A stretch of DNA of 44,043 nt, from the IMG/VR virus record IMGVR_UViG_3300012929_000010, positions 1 to 44,043 of that record, one strand, 5' to 3'. The position numbers were made by a program, and so were the translations under genes. The notes below the pieces were generated by a model. It was not told the origin of the DNA. It did not search any database and worked only from the letters and a program-made list of their open reading frames with translations. Position 1 is the stretch's first letter; each line of letters opens with the position of its first letter. The stretch comes from a virus. Shown here in pieces: positions 30,153 through 39,514 of the stretch.

Positions 30153-31617
30153 CCCGTGGGAGCACGCTCTCACGCTGTTGGAGGCTGACAACACGGCGCG
30201 CCGTCACGTAAGGGACGGCGCGCTGTGGGTGACGGATCGTTTGGGTGAGCATCTGTGGTCGATGCAGGTTCAGGCGATGGAGTCGGTGCGGGATCACCGG
30301 TTTACGGCGATCAAGGCGTGCCACGGGCCGGGCAAGAGCAGGTTGGCGAGCCGGGTCGCGGCGTGGTGGATGGAGACCCACCCGGCCGGTAGCGCCCGCG
30401 TGGTGACCACCGCCCCGACCGGGGACCAGGTCCGGGCCATCCTCTGGGCGGAGATCAACAACGCGGCGAACACCGCCGTCGCCCGCGGGCAGGCGTTCCG
30501 GGGGCGCATGAACGAAACCGAGTGGAAGGTCAACAACCAGCTGGTGGCGTTCGGCCGGAAACCCTCGGACTACAACCCGCACGCGTTCCAAGGCATCCAC
30601 GCCCGCTACGTCCTGGTCATTCTCGATGAGGCGTGCGGGATTATCCCGCACTTTTGGACCGCGGCGCGCGCGTTGACCACGGGGGAGGACTGCCGGATTT
30701 TGGCGATCGGCAACCCGGACGACCCGGACAGCGAGTTCGCGAAAGTGTGCGCGTCGGACAAGTGGAACGTGATCACGATCAGTGCGTTCGACACCCCGAA
30801 CTTCACCGGCGAACCCGTCCCCCCCGAACTGGCCGCGGTCCTGGTCGGCCCCACCTACGTGGAGGACATGCGCACCGAGTACGGCGTCGATTCCCCGATC
30901 TACGCGGCGAAAGTGTTGGGTGAGTTCCCGCTCGATTCCGATGACGGCGTGGTCGCCTACTCGAAACTGAAACGCTGCTCCGCGCCGGAACCGATCCCCC
31001 GCACCGCGGAGGAACAAGTCCCGGTCGAGCTCGGCGTGGACCTGGGGGCCGGCGGCGACGAAACGGTGATCCAGGAACGCCGCGGCATGGTCGTCGGCCG
31101 CCGGTGGACGACACGCACACGGGACGCGATGGCCGCAACGGGCCTGATTGTGCAGGCCATCAGGGACACTGACGCCACCAGCGTCAAGGTCGATGTGATC
31201 GGGATCGGTTGGGGGGTGGTGGGCCGGTTGAACGAGCTGGTGGCGGAGGGGAAGATCACGTGCGTGATCATCGGGGTGAACGTCGCGGAGTCGTCGGCGC
31301 AGCCGGAGAAGTACGCGCGCCTGCGGTCACAGATCTGGTGGGAGGTCGGCCGGCGCCTGGTCGAAGATCGGGGGATCGACTTTTCGCACCTGCCCGGGGA
31401 GTATCGGGACAAACTGTTCGCTCAACTGTCCGCCCCGAAATACACCCACGATTCGTCCGGTCGGATCGTGGTCGAACCGAAAGACGAAACGAAGAAACGC
31501 CTGGGCCGGTCACCCGATAACGCTGATGCGTTGTTGTTGTCGTTCTACGTCCCGGCCGGTGACGGTGGGGACGCGCTCGCTTACCTGCGGGCGTTGAAAC
31601 AAGCTGGGAGGGGGTGA
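30115..31617 (+). CDS. terL: Terminase large subunit
   Basis: The product has 500 aa from GTG 30115, which has GGAG ten bases upstream and lies inside the small-subunit end; the frame could start earlier but would overlap more. ATPase motifs: CHGPGKSR (residues 68-75, Walker A variant) and LVILDEAC (166-173, Walker B). Nuclease acidic residues: GVDLGAGGDE (near 307), KVDVIGIGWG (near 359) and SPDNADALLL (near 466), as in RNase H-like terminase nucleases. The enzyme cuts and pumps phage DNA into the prohead through the portal encoded next. Confidence 0.93.
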   Translation: MSSAVTSPPSPGDPWEHALTLLEADNTARRHVRDGALWVTDRLGEHLWSMQVQAMESVRDHRFTAIKACHGPGKSRLASRVAAWWMETHPAGSARVVTTAPTGDQVRAILWAEINNAANTAVARGQAFRGRMNETEWKVNNQLVAFGRKPSDYNPHAFQGIHARYVLVILDEACGIIPHFWTAARALTTGEDCRILAIGNPDDPDSEFAKVCASDKWNVITISAFDTPNFTGEPVPPELAAVLVGPTYVEDMRTEYGVDSPIYAAKVLGEFPLDSDDGVVAYSKLKRCSAPEPIPRTAEEQVPVELGVDLGAGGDETVIQERRGMVVGRRWTTRTRDAMAATGLIVQAIRDTDATSVKVDVIGIGWGVVGRLNELVAEGKITCVIIGVNVAESSAQPEKYARLRSQIWWEVGRRLVEDRGIDFSHLPGEYRDKLFAQLSAPKYTHDSSGRIVVEPKDETKKRLGRSPDNADALLLSFYVPAGDGGDALAYLRALKQAGRG

Positions 31618-34307
31618 CCGTGGTAGCTCGTAGGCCGAACCGGCTCACACCGCGCACGGTGACCCGCCGGATCGCGTCCGGGCCCCCAGCGATCGAGAAA
31701 GCCCTCCCCGCTGGGCTGCTCGGCCCTGGGGTGAACGGCCGGGTCACCGATGTGGCGTCGCTGGTGCAGGCCGCCCAACAGCCACAGTCCGGGCTTGCGG
31801 TGCCGATGCCCCGCGACACGTACCCGTACGCGTTCGGGCCCGGCATGCCGTTGCAGCCCGCGCCGCTCGACCCGGTCCGGCGGGACACCGGCCGCGCGGA
31901 GCCGCGGCAGTGGGAATACCCGGTGTCCTGGAATATTCAGGTCCCGGGGGTCACAGGCCGGCTGGTGCCGTGGCAGTTGTTGCGGGACGCGGCGGACCGT
32001 ATCGCGGTGATCCGGGACTGTATCCGTATCCGCAAAAACGAAGTGATTGGCCTCGACTGGGATATCGTGATTTCCCAACGGGCGGTGGAGACGGCGCAGC
32101 GGGAAAAACCTGACGCGAAACGTGTCGATCTGGAACGCGATATCCGGAAGGAACTCGGGCCGCACATCGACCGTTGCGCCGAGTTTTGGCAGCAACCCGA
32201 CCCGCGTAACGGGCATGATTTCCCGACGTGGATCTCGAAGGCGCTTGAGGAACACCTCGTGCTGGACGCCATGTCGATTTATCCGCGGGCGACGCTCGGC
32301 GGTGACCTGTACGGCCTGGAAATCTTGGACGGTACGACGATCAAACCGCTGCTGGATCACACCGGCGGCCGGCCGTTGCCGCCGTTCCCGGCGTATCAGC
32401 AGGTGCTACAAGGCTTCCCGCGCGGCGAGTATGTGGCTGATATGGACGGTGGGGATGGGTACACGAGCGACGCGTTGATCTATCGGGTGAAGGAGGCGCG
32501 GACGTTCACGCCGTACGGGTTTTCCGCGGTCGAACAGTCCCTTGAGGACGCCGACTTGTGGATAAAACGTATGGGCTGGATGAAAGCTGAGTACACGGAC
32601 GGGACGATGCCGTCTGGGTGGATCAAGAACATGGGGACCGCGGCGTGGACGCCTGGCCAGGTGTTGGAGTACGAGACTGAGCTGAACGACTGGTATTCGG
32701 GGCAAACCAAGCAGCGGCACCGGTATCGGGTGCTGCCGCCGGGGTTCGAACCGGTCGACTCGAGGCAAACCGATGAGCGCTACAAACCGGACTACGACCT
32801 GCACCTGTTGAAGCTGGTCACGGCCCACTTTGACATGACCATCGCGGAACTCGGGTTCACTGAGGCGAAAGGTCTCGGGAGCAGCGGGTATCACGAGGGT
32901 CAAGAGAACGTCCAGGACCGCAAAGCGACCCGGCCGACACTCAAGTGGCTCGCCGGGGTGCTCACCGACATCTCCCGCAAGTTCCTGCGCATGCCCGCCC
33001 AGCTCGAATTCCGGTTCCTCGGCCTGGACGACGAGGATCAGGCCGAAGCGGACAAGGTCAACCAGACCCGGTTCGCGAACGGCGGGATCACCTTGAACGA
33101 GTGGCGTGATGAGCGCGGGCAGCCGCGGTATGCGATGCCGGAAGCGGACATGCCGATGATCGTCACCAGCCGCGGTGTGGTGTTTTTGGAAGGCGCGTCG
33201 GAGTTGCTGCCGCCGGGTGAGCTGGTCGAGCCGCGGGAAGCGGACCCCAACGTCGACCCCGCCACCGGCGACCCGGTCGACGACACAGACCCTGGCGCGC
33301 CAGCCAGCCCCCCGGCGGGCGCGCCAGGCACAAAACCCGCCCCACCCGCCAGCAAGCCCGATAAGCCGGCGTCCGACGCGGATGTGAAGAAAGCTGAGCT
33401 GCTCGCCTACCGCCGGTGGGCCCGCAAAGGCGCCAACACGCGGGCGTTCCGGTTCGAGCACATCACCGCCGATGACCCCGCGCTCGCCGACATAGACCCG
33501 GCGACTGTCGTGTTCAAAGCCGGTGATGCCGGCCCAAAAGTGGAAGGCCGGACGTGGCCGGCATGGGAGATCGACCAGCAGACAGCCCAGTATTGGGCGG
33601 GCGAGTTGTCCCGGGTTTTGAGTGGGGTGCCCGTGACCCGGCTGGCTGAACGGTGGACCGAATCCCGCAAGAGCGCGGATTCCGACAGCTGGCTGTCGCA
33701 GCAGTCCGGGAACGCTGTCGGGAACGCGTTGCAGCAGGTCATCACCGGGATCTACGGCGACGGGTACGTCATCGGCCTGCACTCCGCCGCCTACGCCATC
33801 GCGCACGCCCGCGACAACACTGTGACCTGGACGTCGCAGTGGGGTGACTGGGCCCCCGGCAACCGGGTAGCCGCTCGCCTGGTCGGCGGCCAAGCCCTCG
33901 ACCAGTTCTTGCAACAGGCGCAGGTGACGATCCGGTCGATCGCGGCGAACCGGATGCACCTGCTGGGGGACGCGTTGGCTGATGGCCTGGACGACGGGGA
34001 CGGGCCGGAAGCGATCGCCCGCACGCTCCGCGGTGTCCTTGACGATCCGAAGTGGGCGTACACGGTCGCGATCACCGAAACGAACCGGGCTGTCACCGCC
34101 GCGTCGCAGTACTCGTACCGCCGCAACGGGGTCGACGCGTCGGAGTGGATAGCCGGCCCGGGGGCGTGCCCGATCTGCCAGCGCAACGCCGACGCCGGCG
34201 CGGTGCGTCTCGGCCAGGTGTTCCCGTCCGGGTCGACCGGGCCACCCGGGCACCCGCAATGCCGGTGTGCGACCGCCCCGGTGGTATCGAGCATGGGAGA
34301 GACCTGA
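31614..34307 (+). CDS. Portal protein fused to a MuF-like domain
   Basis: The product has 897 aa; GTG 31614 overlaps the terminase stop (GTGA). Residues about 100-520 form the portal: VIRDCIRIRKNEVIGLDWDI, FTPYGFSAVEQSLEDADLW, LGSSGYHEGQENVQDRKATR, the pattern of phage portals that form the dodecameric DNA gate. A Pro/Ala-rich linker lies at about 545-590. Residues about 740-897 match the MuF domain: AITETNRAVTAASQYSYRRN, CPICQRNADAG, and GHPQCRCATAP near the end. MuF is usually a separate gene; a fusion of this kind ties an internal head protein to the portal. Confidence 0.9.
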   Translation: MTVVARRPNRLTPRTVTRRIASGPPAIEKALPAGLLGPGVNGRVTDVASLVQAAQQPQSGLAVPMPRDTYPYAFGPGMPLQPAPLDPVRRDTGRAEPRQWEYPVSWNIQVPGVTGRLVPWQLLRDAADRIAVIRDCIRIRKNEVIGLDWDIVISQRAVETAQREKPDAKRVDLERDIRKELGPHIDRCAEFWQQPDPRNGHDFPTWISKALEEHLVLDAMSIYPRATLGGDLYGLEILDGTTIKPLLDHTGGRPLPPFPAYQQVLQGFPRGEYVADMDGGDGYTSDALIYRVKEARTFTPYGFSAVEQSLEDADLWIKRMGWMKAEYTDGTMPSGWIKNMGTAAWTPGQVLEYETELNDWYSGQTKQRHRYRVLPPGFEPVDSRQTDERYKPDYDLHLLKLVTAHFDMTIAELGFTEAKGLGSSGYHEGQENVQDRKATRPTLKWLAGVLTDISRKFLRMPAQLEFRFLGLDDEDQAEADKVNQTRFANGGITLNEWRDERGQPRYAMPEADMPMIVTSRGVVFLEGASELLPPGELVEPREADPNVDPATGDPVDDTDPGAPASPPAGAPGTKPAPPASKPDKPASDADVKKAELLAYRRWARKGANTRAFRFEHITADDPALADIDPATVVFKAGDAGPKVEGRTWPAWEIDQQTAQYWAGELSRVLSGVPVTRLAERWTESRKSADSDSWLSQQSGNAVGNALQQVITGIYGDGYVIGLHSAAYAIAHARDNTVTWTSQWGDWAPGNRVAARLVGGQALDQFLQQAQVTIRSIAANRMHLLGDALADGLDDGDGPEAIARTLRGVLDDPKWAYTVAITETNRAVTAASQYSYRRNGVDASEWIAGPGACPICQRNADAGAVRLGQVFPSGSTGPPGHPQCRCATAPVVSSMGET

Positions 34308-35668
34308 TGGACCTGACGACCGTGTACGCGGGGATCACCAAGCACTATCGGGACGGCAACGGGGACCTGGTGGTCGAGGGGAAGGCGACCGGGCCTGAGC
34401 TGGATCTCGACCAGCAGGTGTGTGACCCGGTGTGGTTGAAGACCGCGATGCCGGACTGGTTCAACGTCGGGAACATCCGCGAACAACACTCCGCGATCGC
34501 GGCCGGGGTCGCGACCGACCTTGAGCAGGTCGGGGATTCGTGGTCGGTCAAGAGCCTGATCGTCGACACAAACTCGGCGAAAAAGGTCGAGGCCGGTGTG
34601 CTCAAGGGCTATTCGATCGGGATCAAACAGCCCCGGATCGTGAAGGACATCGCGGCCCCGAACGGCCGGATCATCGGCGGCCAGATCGTGGAAGTGTCGC
34701 TTGTGGACCGGCCGTGTAACCCGACGTGCACGTTGACGTTGACGAAAGCGGCGAAACCGGGTGTGTCGAAAGCGGCCACTGTGGATGCCGATCGGATGTT
34801 GGTGAAGGTCGAGGAGTTGCACGAGGAGCAGCCCGCTGAGGTCGAGAAGCGGGATGTGCCGCAAGCGGAGCGGGACAAGCTTGCCGACGACGATAAGGCC
34901 CTGCCGGGTGGCGGGTTCCCGATCAAAAACGCGGCGGATTTGCGGAACGCGATCCGTGCGGTCGGCCGCGCGAAGGATCCGGCGGCGGCGAAAGCGTTGA
35001 TCAAACGCCGTGCGAAGGCACTGGGGAAAGAGGACCTGGTGCCCGCGGCGTGGAAGGGCATCGACGCGGATATCACCAAAGACGACGGCGACACCACGCA
35101 CGACGCGGCGGCGGTCGCCGCTGTCCGCGCTGGCCTGGTCGGCCTGATCAAAGCCGAGCTGGACGAGTTGGAAGCCGGCGAAGACGAACTGTGCGACGTG
35201 TCTGAGCTGTTGTGTGCGTTGAAGATGTTCATGTGCTGGTGGTCGGGTGAAGCCGCGGCCGGTGAAGTCGACGCCCCGTACACCGACACCGAGGGTGTGA
35301 CCACGCACGTGATGCTCGATGCGTCCCCGGACGCCACCAAGACCCTCACCGGCGACAAGCCGCCGGTGACTGATGATGCACGACTCACCGAGCTGGTGAA
35401 GACAGCCGTGGCGGAGGCCAACAAGAGCCATGAGGCGACGCTCACAGCGTTGCGGGCCGAGTTGGTAAAGGTCCAGGCCCTTCCCGCACCAGGTGGACCC
35501 GTTCTCACTCGCACGAGTGTGGACACCGCCAAAGCAGTGGAGAAAGACGCGCTGCTGGTCAAAGCCGCTAGTTACCGTAGGCAGGCCTACGAGATCACCG
35601 ACATGACGACACGTCAGGGGTATCTCGAATTGGCTGCGCAAGCGGAACGAGCGGCAGGAAAGGACTGA
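34307..35668 (+). CDS. Prohead protease with scaffold-like C-terminal region
   Basis: The product has 453 aa. ATG 34307 overlaps the portal stop by one base and has GGGAGAG upstream. Residues 1-150 match an HK97-type capsid maturation protease: GKATGPELDLDQQ, NIREQHSAI (His near residue 61), KGYSIGI (Ser near 102) and EVSLVDRPCNP (near 128). The rest, with PIKNAADLRNAIRAVGRAKD and ALIKRRAKALGKEDLVPAAW, then a long helical acidic part, is likely to act as scaffold that is removed on maturation. It directly precedes the capsid gene. Confidence 0.88.
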   Translation: MDLTTVYAGITKHYRDGNGDLVVEGKATGPELDLDQQVCDPVWLKTAMPDWFNVGNIREQHSAIAAGVATDLEQVGDSWSVKSLIVDTNSAKKVEAGVLKGYSIGIKQPRIVKDIAAPNGRIIGGQIVEVSLVDRPCNPTCTLTLTKAAKPGVSKAATVDADRMLVKVEELHEEQPAEVEKRDVPQAERDKLADDDKALPGGGFPIKNAADLRNAIRAVGRAKDPAAAKALIKRRAKALGKEDLVPAAWKGIDADITKDDGDTTHDAAAVAAVRAGLVGLIKAELDELEAGEDELCDVSELLCALKMFMCWWSGEAAAGEVDAPYTDTEGVTTHVMLDASPDATKTLTGDKPPVTDDARLTELVKTAVAEANKSHEATLTALRAELVKVQALPAPGGPVLTRTSVDTAKAVEKDALLVKAASYRRQAYEITDMTTRQGYLELAAQAERAAGKD

Positions 35669-35672
35669 ACCC

Positions 35673-37355
35673 ATGTATGCAGCCCCGAAACCATCGGAAA
35701 TGTTCTCTGACGTGACCTCTTCGGTCGCGCTCGCGGAGCGGTTCGAGATGTACAAATCGACTCTGGCTGACTGTAACCAGCGGTCGGGAAGCGGCGATTA
35801 CCGGTATGTCCCGGAGCAGGGGATCGTGAAGGTCGGGCAGGCTGATTCGCTCGCCGACCGGTTGGAGACGATCACCAAGGGTTTGTCGGCGGACACCCTG
35901 TCGTCGATCCAGGCTGAGCTGGACGGCATGAAATCGACCCTGGCCGATATGGGTAAGGACTGGTCGCTGACCTTCCCCAACAGCGCTGGTTTGGTGCCGT
36001 ATGACCTGGAAGCGCCGGCGAAGATGCTGGTGCCGCGTCAGACCCCGGTCCGTAACAGCCTGCCGCGTACGAAGGGTGTGGGTACGGCCCGGCAGTTCAA
36101 GCGGATCACCGGGTGGTCGAACTCGCACACCGGTGGCGTCGCGGACACGATGGCGTTCTTTGACTCGCAGACCACGACGAACACGTTCGGTGGCGTGACG
36201 GGTTTGAGGCGCCCGAACAAGATCACGTACGCGTCGGATTCGAAGTCCGTGACCTACGTCGAACAGGGCCTCTCGGACTCGGTGACGTGGAAGGCGCAGT
36301 TCGCCGGCCAGGGCTACCAGGACATCCGCACCCTGTCGCAGACGGCGCTGTTGTGGGCGACGTTCGGCGCGGAGGAACGCGGCCTACTGTTCGGGCGTGG
36401 CGCGTCGGGCAACGGCTACGCGGGCGCGGTGTCCGCGCCGGTCATCTCCATTGCGTCCTCGGCGTCCGGCGGTGCGGTCGCGGCCGGCACCTATTACGTG
36501 AAGGTGACCGCCCTGGCCGGCGGCGGCGAGTCGGTGGTGTCGAACGAGGTCAACACCGGTGCGTTGACCGGGGCGACGAACCAGTTCACGGTCACCGTCG
36601 CGACCGAACCGACCGGCGCGCTGGGCTACAACCTGTATGTCGGGACCAGCACGGGCACCGAGACGTATGTGACGACGTTCATCGGGAACACGTCGGTGCA
36701 GCTGGTGACTCCGGCGACGGGTGGCGCGGCGATGCCGGTCGCGGACTCGACCGCGAACGCCCAGGGCTACGACGGGTTCCTCACCGTGCAGGCGGACCCG
36801 GCCCAAAGCGGGTATGTGAAGCGCGTCAACGGCAAGATCTACGACAGTGTTACTCCCGCGAACTCGCTGGGGGACACCCCGTTTCAGGACTCGTTCGAGT
36901 CGCTGTATGGCGCGAACGCGACCGCGTCGCAGGACAAGCGGCTCGCGGACCCGGACGAGATCCTGCTGGACGCGCACGTGCGTCGTTCGCTGGGTGACTG
37001 GGTGCAGTCCACCGCCGGTGGCGCGTCCGGCTACCGCATCGCCCTGACCGAAGGCGAGACGGGTGGTGTGAAGGTCGGCGCGGTGGTGACCGGAATCCAA
37101 AACAAGGTCACCGGCAGCATGGTGCCGTTGGAGGTGCACCCGTACATCTATCAGGGCACCGCGTTGATCAGGTCGAAGACGTTGCCGGTCCCGGATTCGG
37201 AGATCGCGAACACCGCTGAGGTGGTCAACGTGCAGGACTACATGTCGGTGGAGTGGCCGGTCATGCAAATGACCTACGACCAGTCGACGTACATGTTCGG
37301 GACGCTGGTGCATTACGCGCCGGGCTGGTCCGGCCTGTTGATCGGCCTGAAGTAG
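35673..37355 (+). CDS. Major capsid protein with inserted Ig-like domain
   Basis: The product has 560 aa; ATG 35673 has AGGAAAGGA upstream. Residues ~1-110 form a helical delta-like region that may be cleaved. The HK97-like core begins near LVPRQTPVRNSLPR and includes FKRITGWSNSHTGGVADTM and TWKAQFAGQGYQDI. Residues about 251-354 are an extra beta domain (YYVKVTALAGGGESVVSNEV, LGYNLYVGTSTGTETYVTTF), an Ig/FN3-type insert common on phage capsid surfaces. The C-terminal core (YMSVEWPVMQMTYDQSTYMF) closes the fold. Confidence 0.9.
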   Translation: MYAAPKPSEMFSDVTSSVALAERFEMYKSTLADCNQRSGSGDYRYVPEQGIVKVGQADSLADRLETITKGLSADTLSSIQAELDGMKSTLADMGKDWSLTFPNSAGLVPYDLEAPAKMLVPRQTPVRNSLPRTKGVGTARQFKRITGWSNSHTGGVADTMAFFDSQTTTNTFGGVTGLRRPNKITYASDSKSVTYVEQGLSDSVTWKAQFAGQGYQDIRTLSQTALLWATFGAEERGLLFGRGASGNGYAGAVSAPVISIASSASGGAVAAGTYYVKVTALAGGGESVVSNEVNTGALTGATNQFTVTVATEPTGALGYNLYVGTSTGTETYVTTFIGNTSVQLVTPATGGAAMPVADSTANAQGYDGFLTVQADPAQSGYVKRVNGKIYDSVTPANSLGDTPFQDSFESLYGANATASQDKRLADPDEILLDAHVRRSLGDWVQSTAGGASGYRIALTEGETGGVKVGAVVTGIQNKVTGSMVPLEVHPYIYQGTALIRSKTLPVPDSEIANTAEVVNVQDYMSVEWPVMQMTYDQSTYMFGTLVHYAPGWSGLLIGLK

Positions 37356-37367
37356 CTGTCTGGTCTT

Positions 37368-37411
37368 CCCGCGCTGGTCGCGTGGCCGTGACACGACGCG
37401 GCCGGCGCGGG
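37368..37411 (+). terminator. Weak hairpin after the capsid gene
   Basis: CCCGCGC (37368-37374) can pair with GCGCGGG (37405-37411), with GGCC/GGCC inside (37384 and 37400). It lies in the 99-base gap after the capsid stop. It may be a partial terminator that raises capsid over downstream transcript levels, a known arrangement, but has no U-tract. Confidence 0.35.
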
Positions 37412-37454
37412 GAGCTTGTCCCGGATGCCCGGTACTGGTTGGAGGCGAAACCTG

Positions 37455-37727
37455 GTGAGAGTTGTTGCACCTACACAGGGGTGTGTCGAGGTCGATGGCG
37501 TCACCGGGCGCCGGTATCGGGCCCGGGGCGGGTTTTACGACATGTCCCCGGCTGACGGGCGCGCTCTGGTGGCGTATGGCGGGTTCGAGCCGTCGCTCGC
37601 GGGCACGACCGGTAGCCGGGTCGGCTACCGGTGTGCTGGTTGCGGGTTCGGGTCCTATTTCCGTACCTGCTCGCGGTGCGGCGGTGTGTGTGTGAAGGAA
37701 TCCACAGACGACGATGGGAGTAGCTGA
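37455..37727 (+). CDS. Small zinc-ribbon protein after the capsid gene (90 aa)
   Basis: GTG 37455 has GGAGG nine bases upstream; the in-frame ATG at 37416 has none. The N-terminal part (APTQGCVEVDGVTGRRYRAR, FYDMSPADGRALVAYGGFEP) is small and beta-like, and the end has YRCAGCGFG and TCSRCGGVC, a four-Cys ribbon. Similar short proteins follow the capsid gene in other actinophages, but the function is unknown. Confidence 0.72.
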   Translation: MRVVAPTQGCVEVDGVTGRRYRARGGFYDMSPADGRALVAYGGFEPSLAGTTGSRVGYRCAGCGFGSYFRTCSRCGGVCVKESTDDDGSS

Positions 37728-37728
37728 T

Positions 37729-38019
37729 ATGGCGGACATCGACCGGCCGGGCCCGAACGCGACGAAACCGGAGGTGCAGGCCTACGCCGAAGCGCGCGGC
37801 CTGGATTCCTCGGGGACGGTCGCGGAGATCACGGCCAGGATCGCGGAAGCCGACGAGCAGGCCGCAATTGCGGCCGAGCAGGAACCGGCCGACGACCCGG
37901 AAGCCGGGCAGGACGGCGAGATCTGCCCGCTGTGCTTCCCGGACGGCTGGGCCATCCCCGAGCAGGCCGGCGGGCTGCATGACACGGCGACCTGCACGCA
38001 CGGCCAGTGGACGCGATGA
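37729..38019 (+). CDS. Small head-region protein with SAP/HeH-like motif (96 aa)
   Basis: ATG 37729 has GGGAG nine bases upstream and lies just after the previous stop; an ATG at 37714 lacks a good site. Residues about 12-42 (NATKPEVQAYAEARGLDSSG, TVAEITARIAEAD) look like the SAP/HeH helix-extension-helix motif often found in capsid-region proteins. An acidic linker and CPLCFPDG...CTH form a possible zinc site at the end. Role unknown. Confidence 0.72.
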   Translation: MADIDRPGPNATKPEVQAYAEARGLDSSGTVAEITARIAEADEQAAIAAEQEPADDPEAGQDGEICPLCFPDGWAIPEQAGGLHDTATCTHGQWTR

Positions 38020-38192
38020 CCACTGTCACCGTCCACTCCTACGACGGTGGCCAGGACACGTACCCGGAAGCCCGGTTCGCGTTGTCGGATGACGGCGACG
38101 GGCACCTGTTCGTCCTGGACGGCAAGTCGGACGCCGAGCTGACCGTGTACGCGGCTGGTGGCTGGTGGAAGGCCAGTAATGCCCCGGCGTAG
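38016..38192 (+). CDS. Hypothetical small protein (58 aa)
   Basis: ATG 38016 overlaps the previous stop (ATGA). The sequence is beta-like (TVTVHSYDGGQDTYPEARFA, HLFVLDGKSDAELTVYAAGG). No family recognised. It could be a small head decoration or connector accessory, judged only by place. Confidence 0.68.
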   Translation: MTTVTVHSYDGGQDTYPEARFALSDDGDGHLFVLDGKSDAELTVYAAGGWWKASNAPA

Positions 38193-38625
38193 CGGCTTGC
38201 GTCGGGTGACGCGGCTTGCGCGTTCGGGGCGTGGCGTGGCCGGGAACACGACGTGGATCACGCCCAGGACACGCGCGGCCAAGACCGGAACCCCGAAACC
38301 GGTCAAGGCCGCGCACGCGGCGCATCCGAAACCGTCCGGAACCCCGAAGTCCAGGGTGGGTGTGCCGCACCCACACAAGGGCAGCCACGCGCCACGCAAG
38401 CACCACCCGCAATCCGCCGCCGCACGCGCCCGGCGGGTGGGGAAGAAGCATCCACACAAGGGTTTCCATGGGCACCGCAAGCCGCACCACATTTCCGCCG
38501 CCGCGCGTGCCCGCATGGTGGGCCGGAAACATCCACATCGTGGGCACGCCGTGAGCTCGGCGACCCGTAAGAAGATCTCGACTGCTCTGCGTGGCCGCCA
38601 CCGGGCAACGAAACGCAGGAGATGA
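38179..38625 (+). CDS. Very basic protein with NUMOD3-like repeats
   Basis: The product has 148 aa. ATG 38179 has GGAAGG upstream and overlaps the previous gene by 14 bp. Lys, Arg and His dominate. Three related units are seen: SAAARARRVGKKHPHKG, SAAARARMVGRKHPHRG and SSATRKKISTALRGRHR. The last is very close to the NUMOD3 DNA-binding motif of homing endonucleases, but no nuclease domain is attached. In the head operon it may bind DNA or be a head protein; remnant of a homing enzyme is the alternative. Confidence 0.7.
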   Translation: MPRRSGLRRVTRLARSGRGVAGNTTWITPRTRAAKTGTPKPVKAAHAAHPKPSGTPKSRVGVPHPHKGSHAPRKHHPQSAAARARRVGKKHPHKGFHGHRKPHHISAAARARMVGRKHPHRGHAVSSATRKKISTALRGRHRATKRRR

Positions 38626-38629
38626 CCCC

Positions 38630-39514
38630 ATGCTGACCGTCCCGTACCTGACACCGGCGGCGTTCCGGGCGCACCCGACCTACCTCGACACCATGTCCCT
38701 GCGCCCCGGGGATTCGGACATCGCCGATCAGGACGCGGCATTGAACAACATCCTGCTGATGGCATCAGCGGACGCGGACAACTACGTGGAGATGTCCGCC
38801 GATGGGACCGGATCGCTGTCGGCGCATGTGCGGGTGGAGAACACGCGGATACGGGTGTCGCCAGACGGGTCGTTGAAGTACAAACCGGATCACACGCCGG
38901 TCACCCAGCTCCTCGGCTTGTCGACCGGGTCGACCCCGGGCGCGCTGGTCGCGACCGACCTGGCCACGGCGCAGTGGTGGATCGAGAAGACGAACACGAT
39001 CGTCGCGTTCCTGGCGTTGGCCGGCCCGGCGATGTCCGCGTTCCAGTTCGGTGGCGCGGCACCGACCGCCCAGCTGTTCACGAAGTGGATGTATGTGGCG
39101 GGGTTCGCGAACACGCGGGTCGCGGCCACAGCGTCGGCGGGAGCCAGCAGTCTGCTGGTGACCGACACGACCGGGATCACAGCGGGCACCACGCTGCGAC
39201 TGTGGGACCCGGGGGTGGAGGAGGCGGTCACGGTCGCAGCCGGCTACGTGCTCGGCAACACGACACTGCCGTTGACGACACCGTTGCAGCACGCGCACGA
39301 GCCGGGCGCGGGGGCGTTCGCCGGTGGCGCGGACATTATCGAAGCGGTCGTGAACTTCGCGTGCGTAAAGCTGATTCGCCCGGACTCGGGGGAAGAGGAC
39401 ACCTACCCGGGCACCAAAACCCAGCCGACTACCCGCAACGGCGGCGCGCACGACGGATCGTCGTTGATGGACACGGCCGCGGCGTTGCTGGAACCGTATC
39501 GGCGGGTCCGGTGA
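38630..39514 (+). CDS. Head-tail connector (adaptor) with inserted beta-domain
   Basis: The product has 294 aa; ATG 38630 has AGGAG at good spacing. The start (PYLTPAAFRAHPTYLDTMSL) and helical part (DAALNNILLMASADADNYVE) and the C-terminal ANFACVKLIRPDSGEED-like region fit phage head-completion adaptors that sit under the portal. Residues about 164-229 are an extra beta-domain (SLLVTDTTGITAGTTLRLWD) similar to one in the major tail protein. Function assigned from position and fold-level likeness. Confidence 0.68.
   Translation: MLTVPYLTPAAFRAHPTYLDTMSLRPGDSDIADQDAALNNILLMASADADNYVEMSADGTGSLSAHVRVENTRIRVSPDGSLKYKPDHTPVTQLLGLSTGSTPGALVATDLATAQWWIEKTNTIVAFLALAGPAMSAFQFGGAAPTAQLFTKWMYVAGFANTRVAATASAGASSLLVTDTTGITAGTTLRLWDPGVEEAVTVAAGYVLGNTTLPLTTPLQHAHEPGAGAFAGGADIIEAVVNFACVKLIRPDSGEEDTYPGTKTQPTTRNGGAHDGSSLMDTAAALLEPYRRVR

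Noticed and set aside
30115-31617. Cohesive end or pac site near the terminase genes
   Set aside because: No defined site can be read from sequence alone, and genes overlap across the junction; end mapping is needed.
33290-33328. Inverted repeat CCTGGCGCGCC / GGCGCGCCAGG inside the portal-MuF linker
   Set aside because: It lies in a Pro/Ala codon run of the low-complexity linker; probably chance in GC-rich repeats.
32406-34259. 617-codon minus-strand frame opposite the portal gene
   Set aside because: Shadow of the portal-MuF coding frame; composition is typical of antisense GC-rich DNA.
37389-37555. Short plus-strand frame starting GTG 37389 after the capsid gene
   Set aside because: It runs through the next gene in another frame with no ribosome site, and its second half has poor bias.
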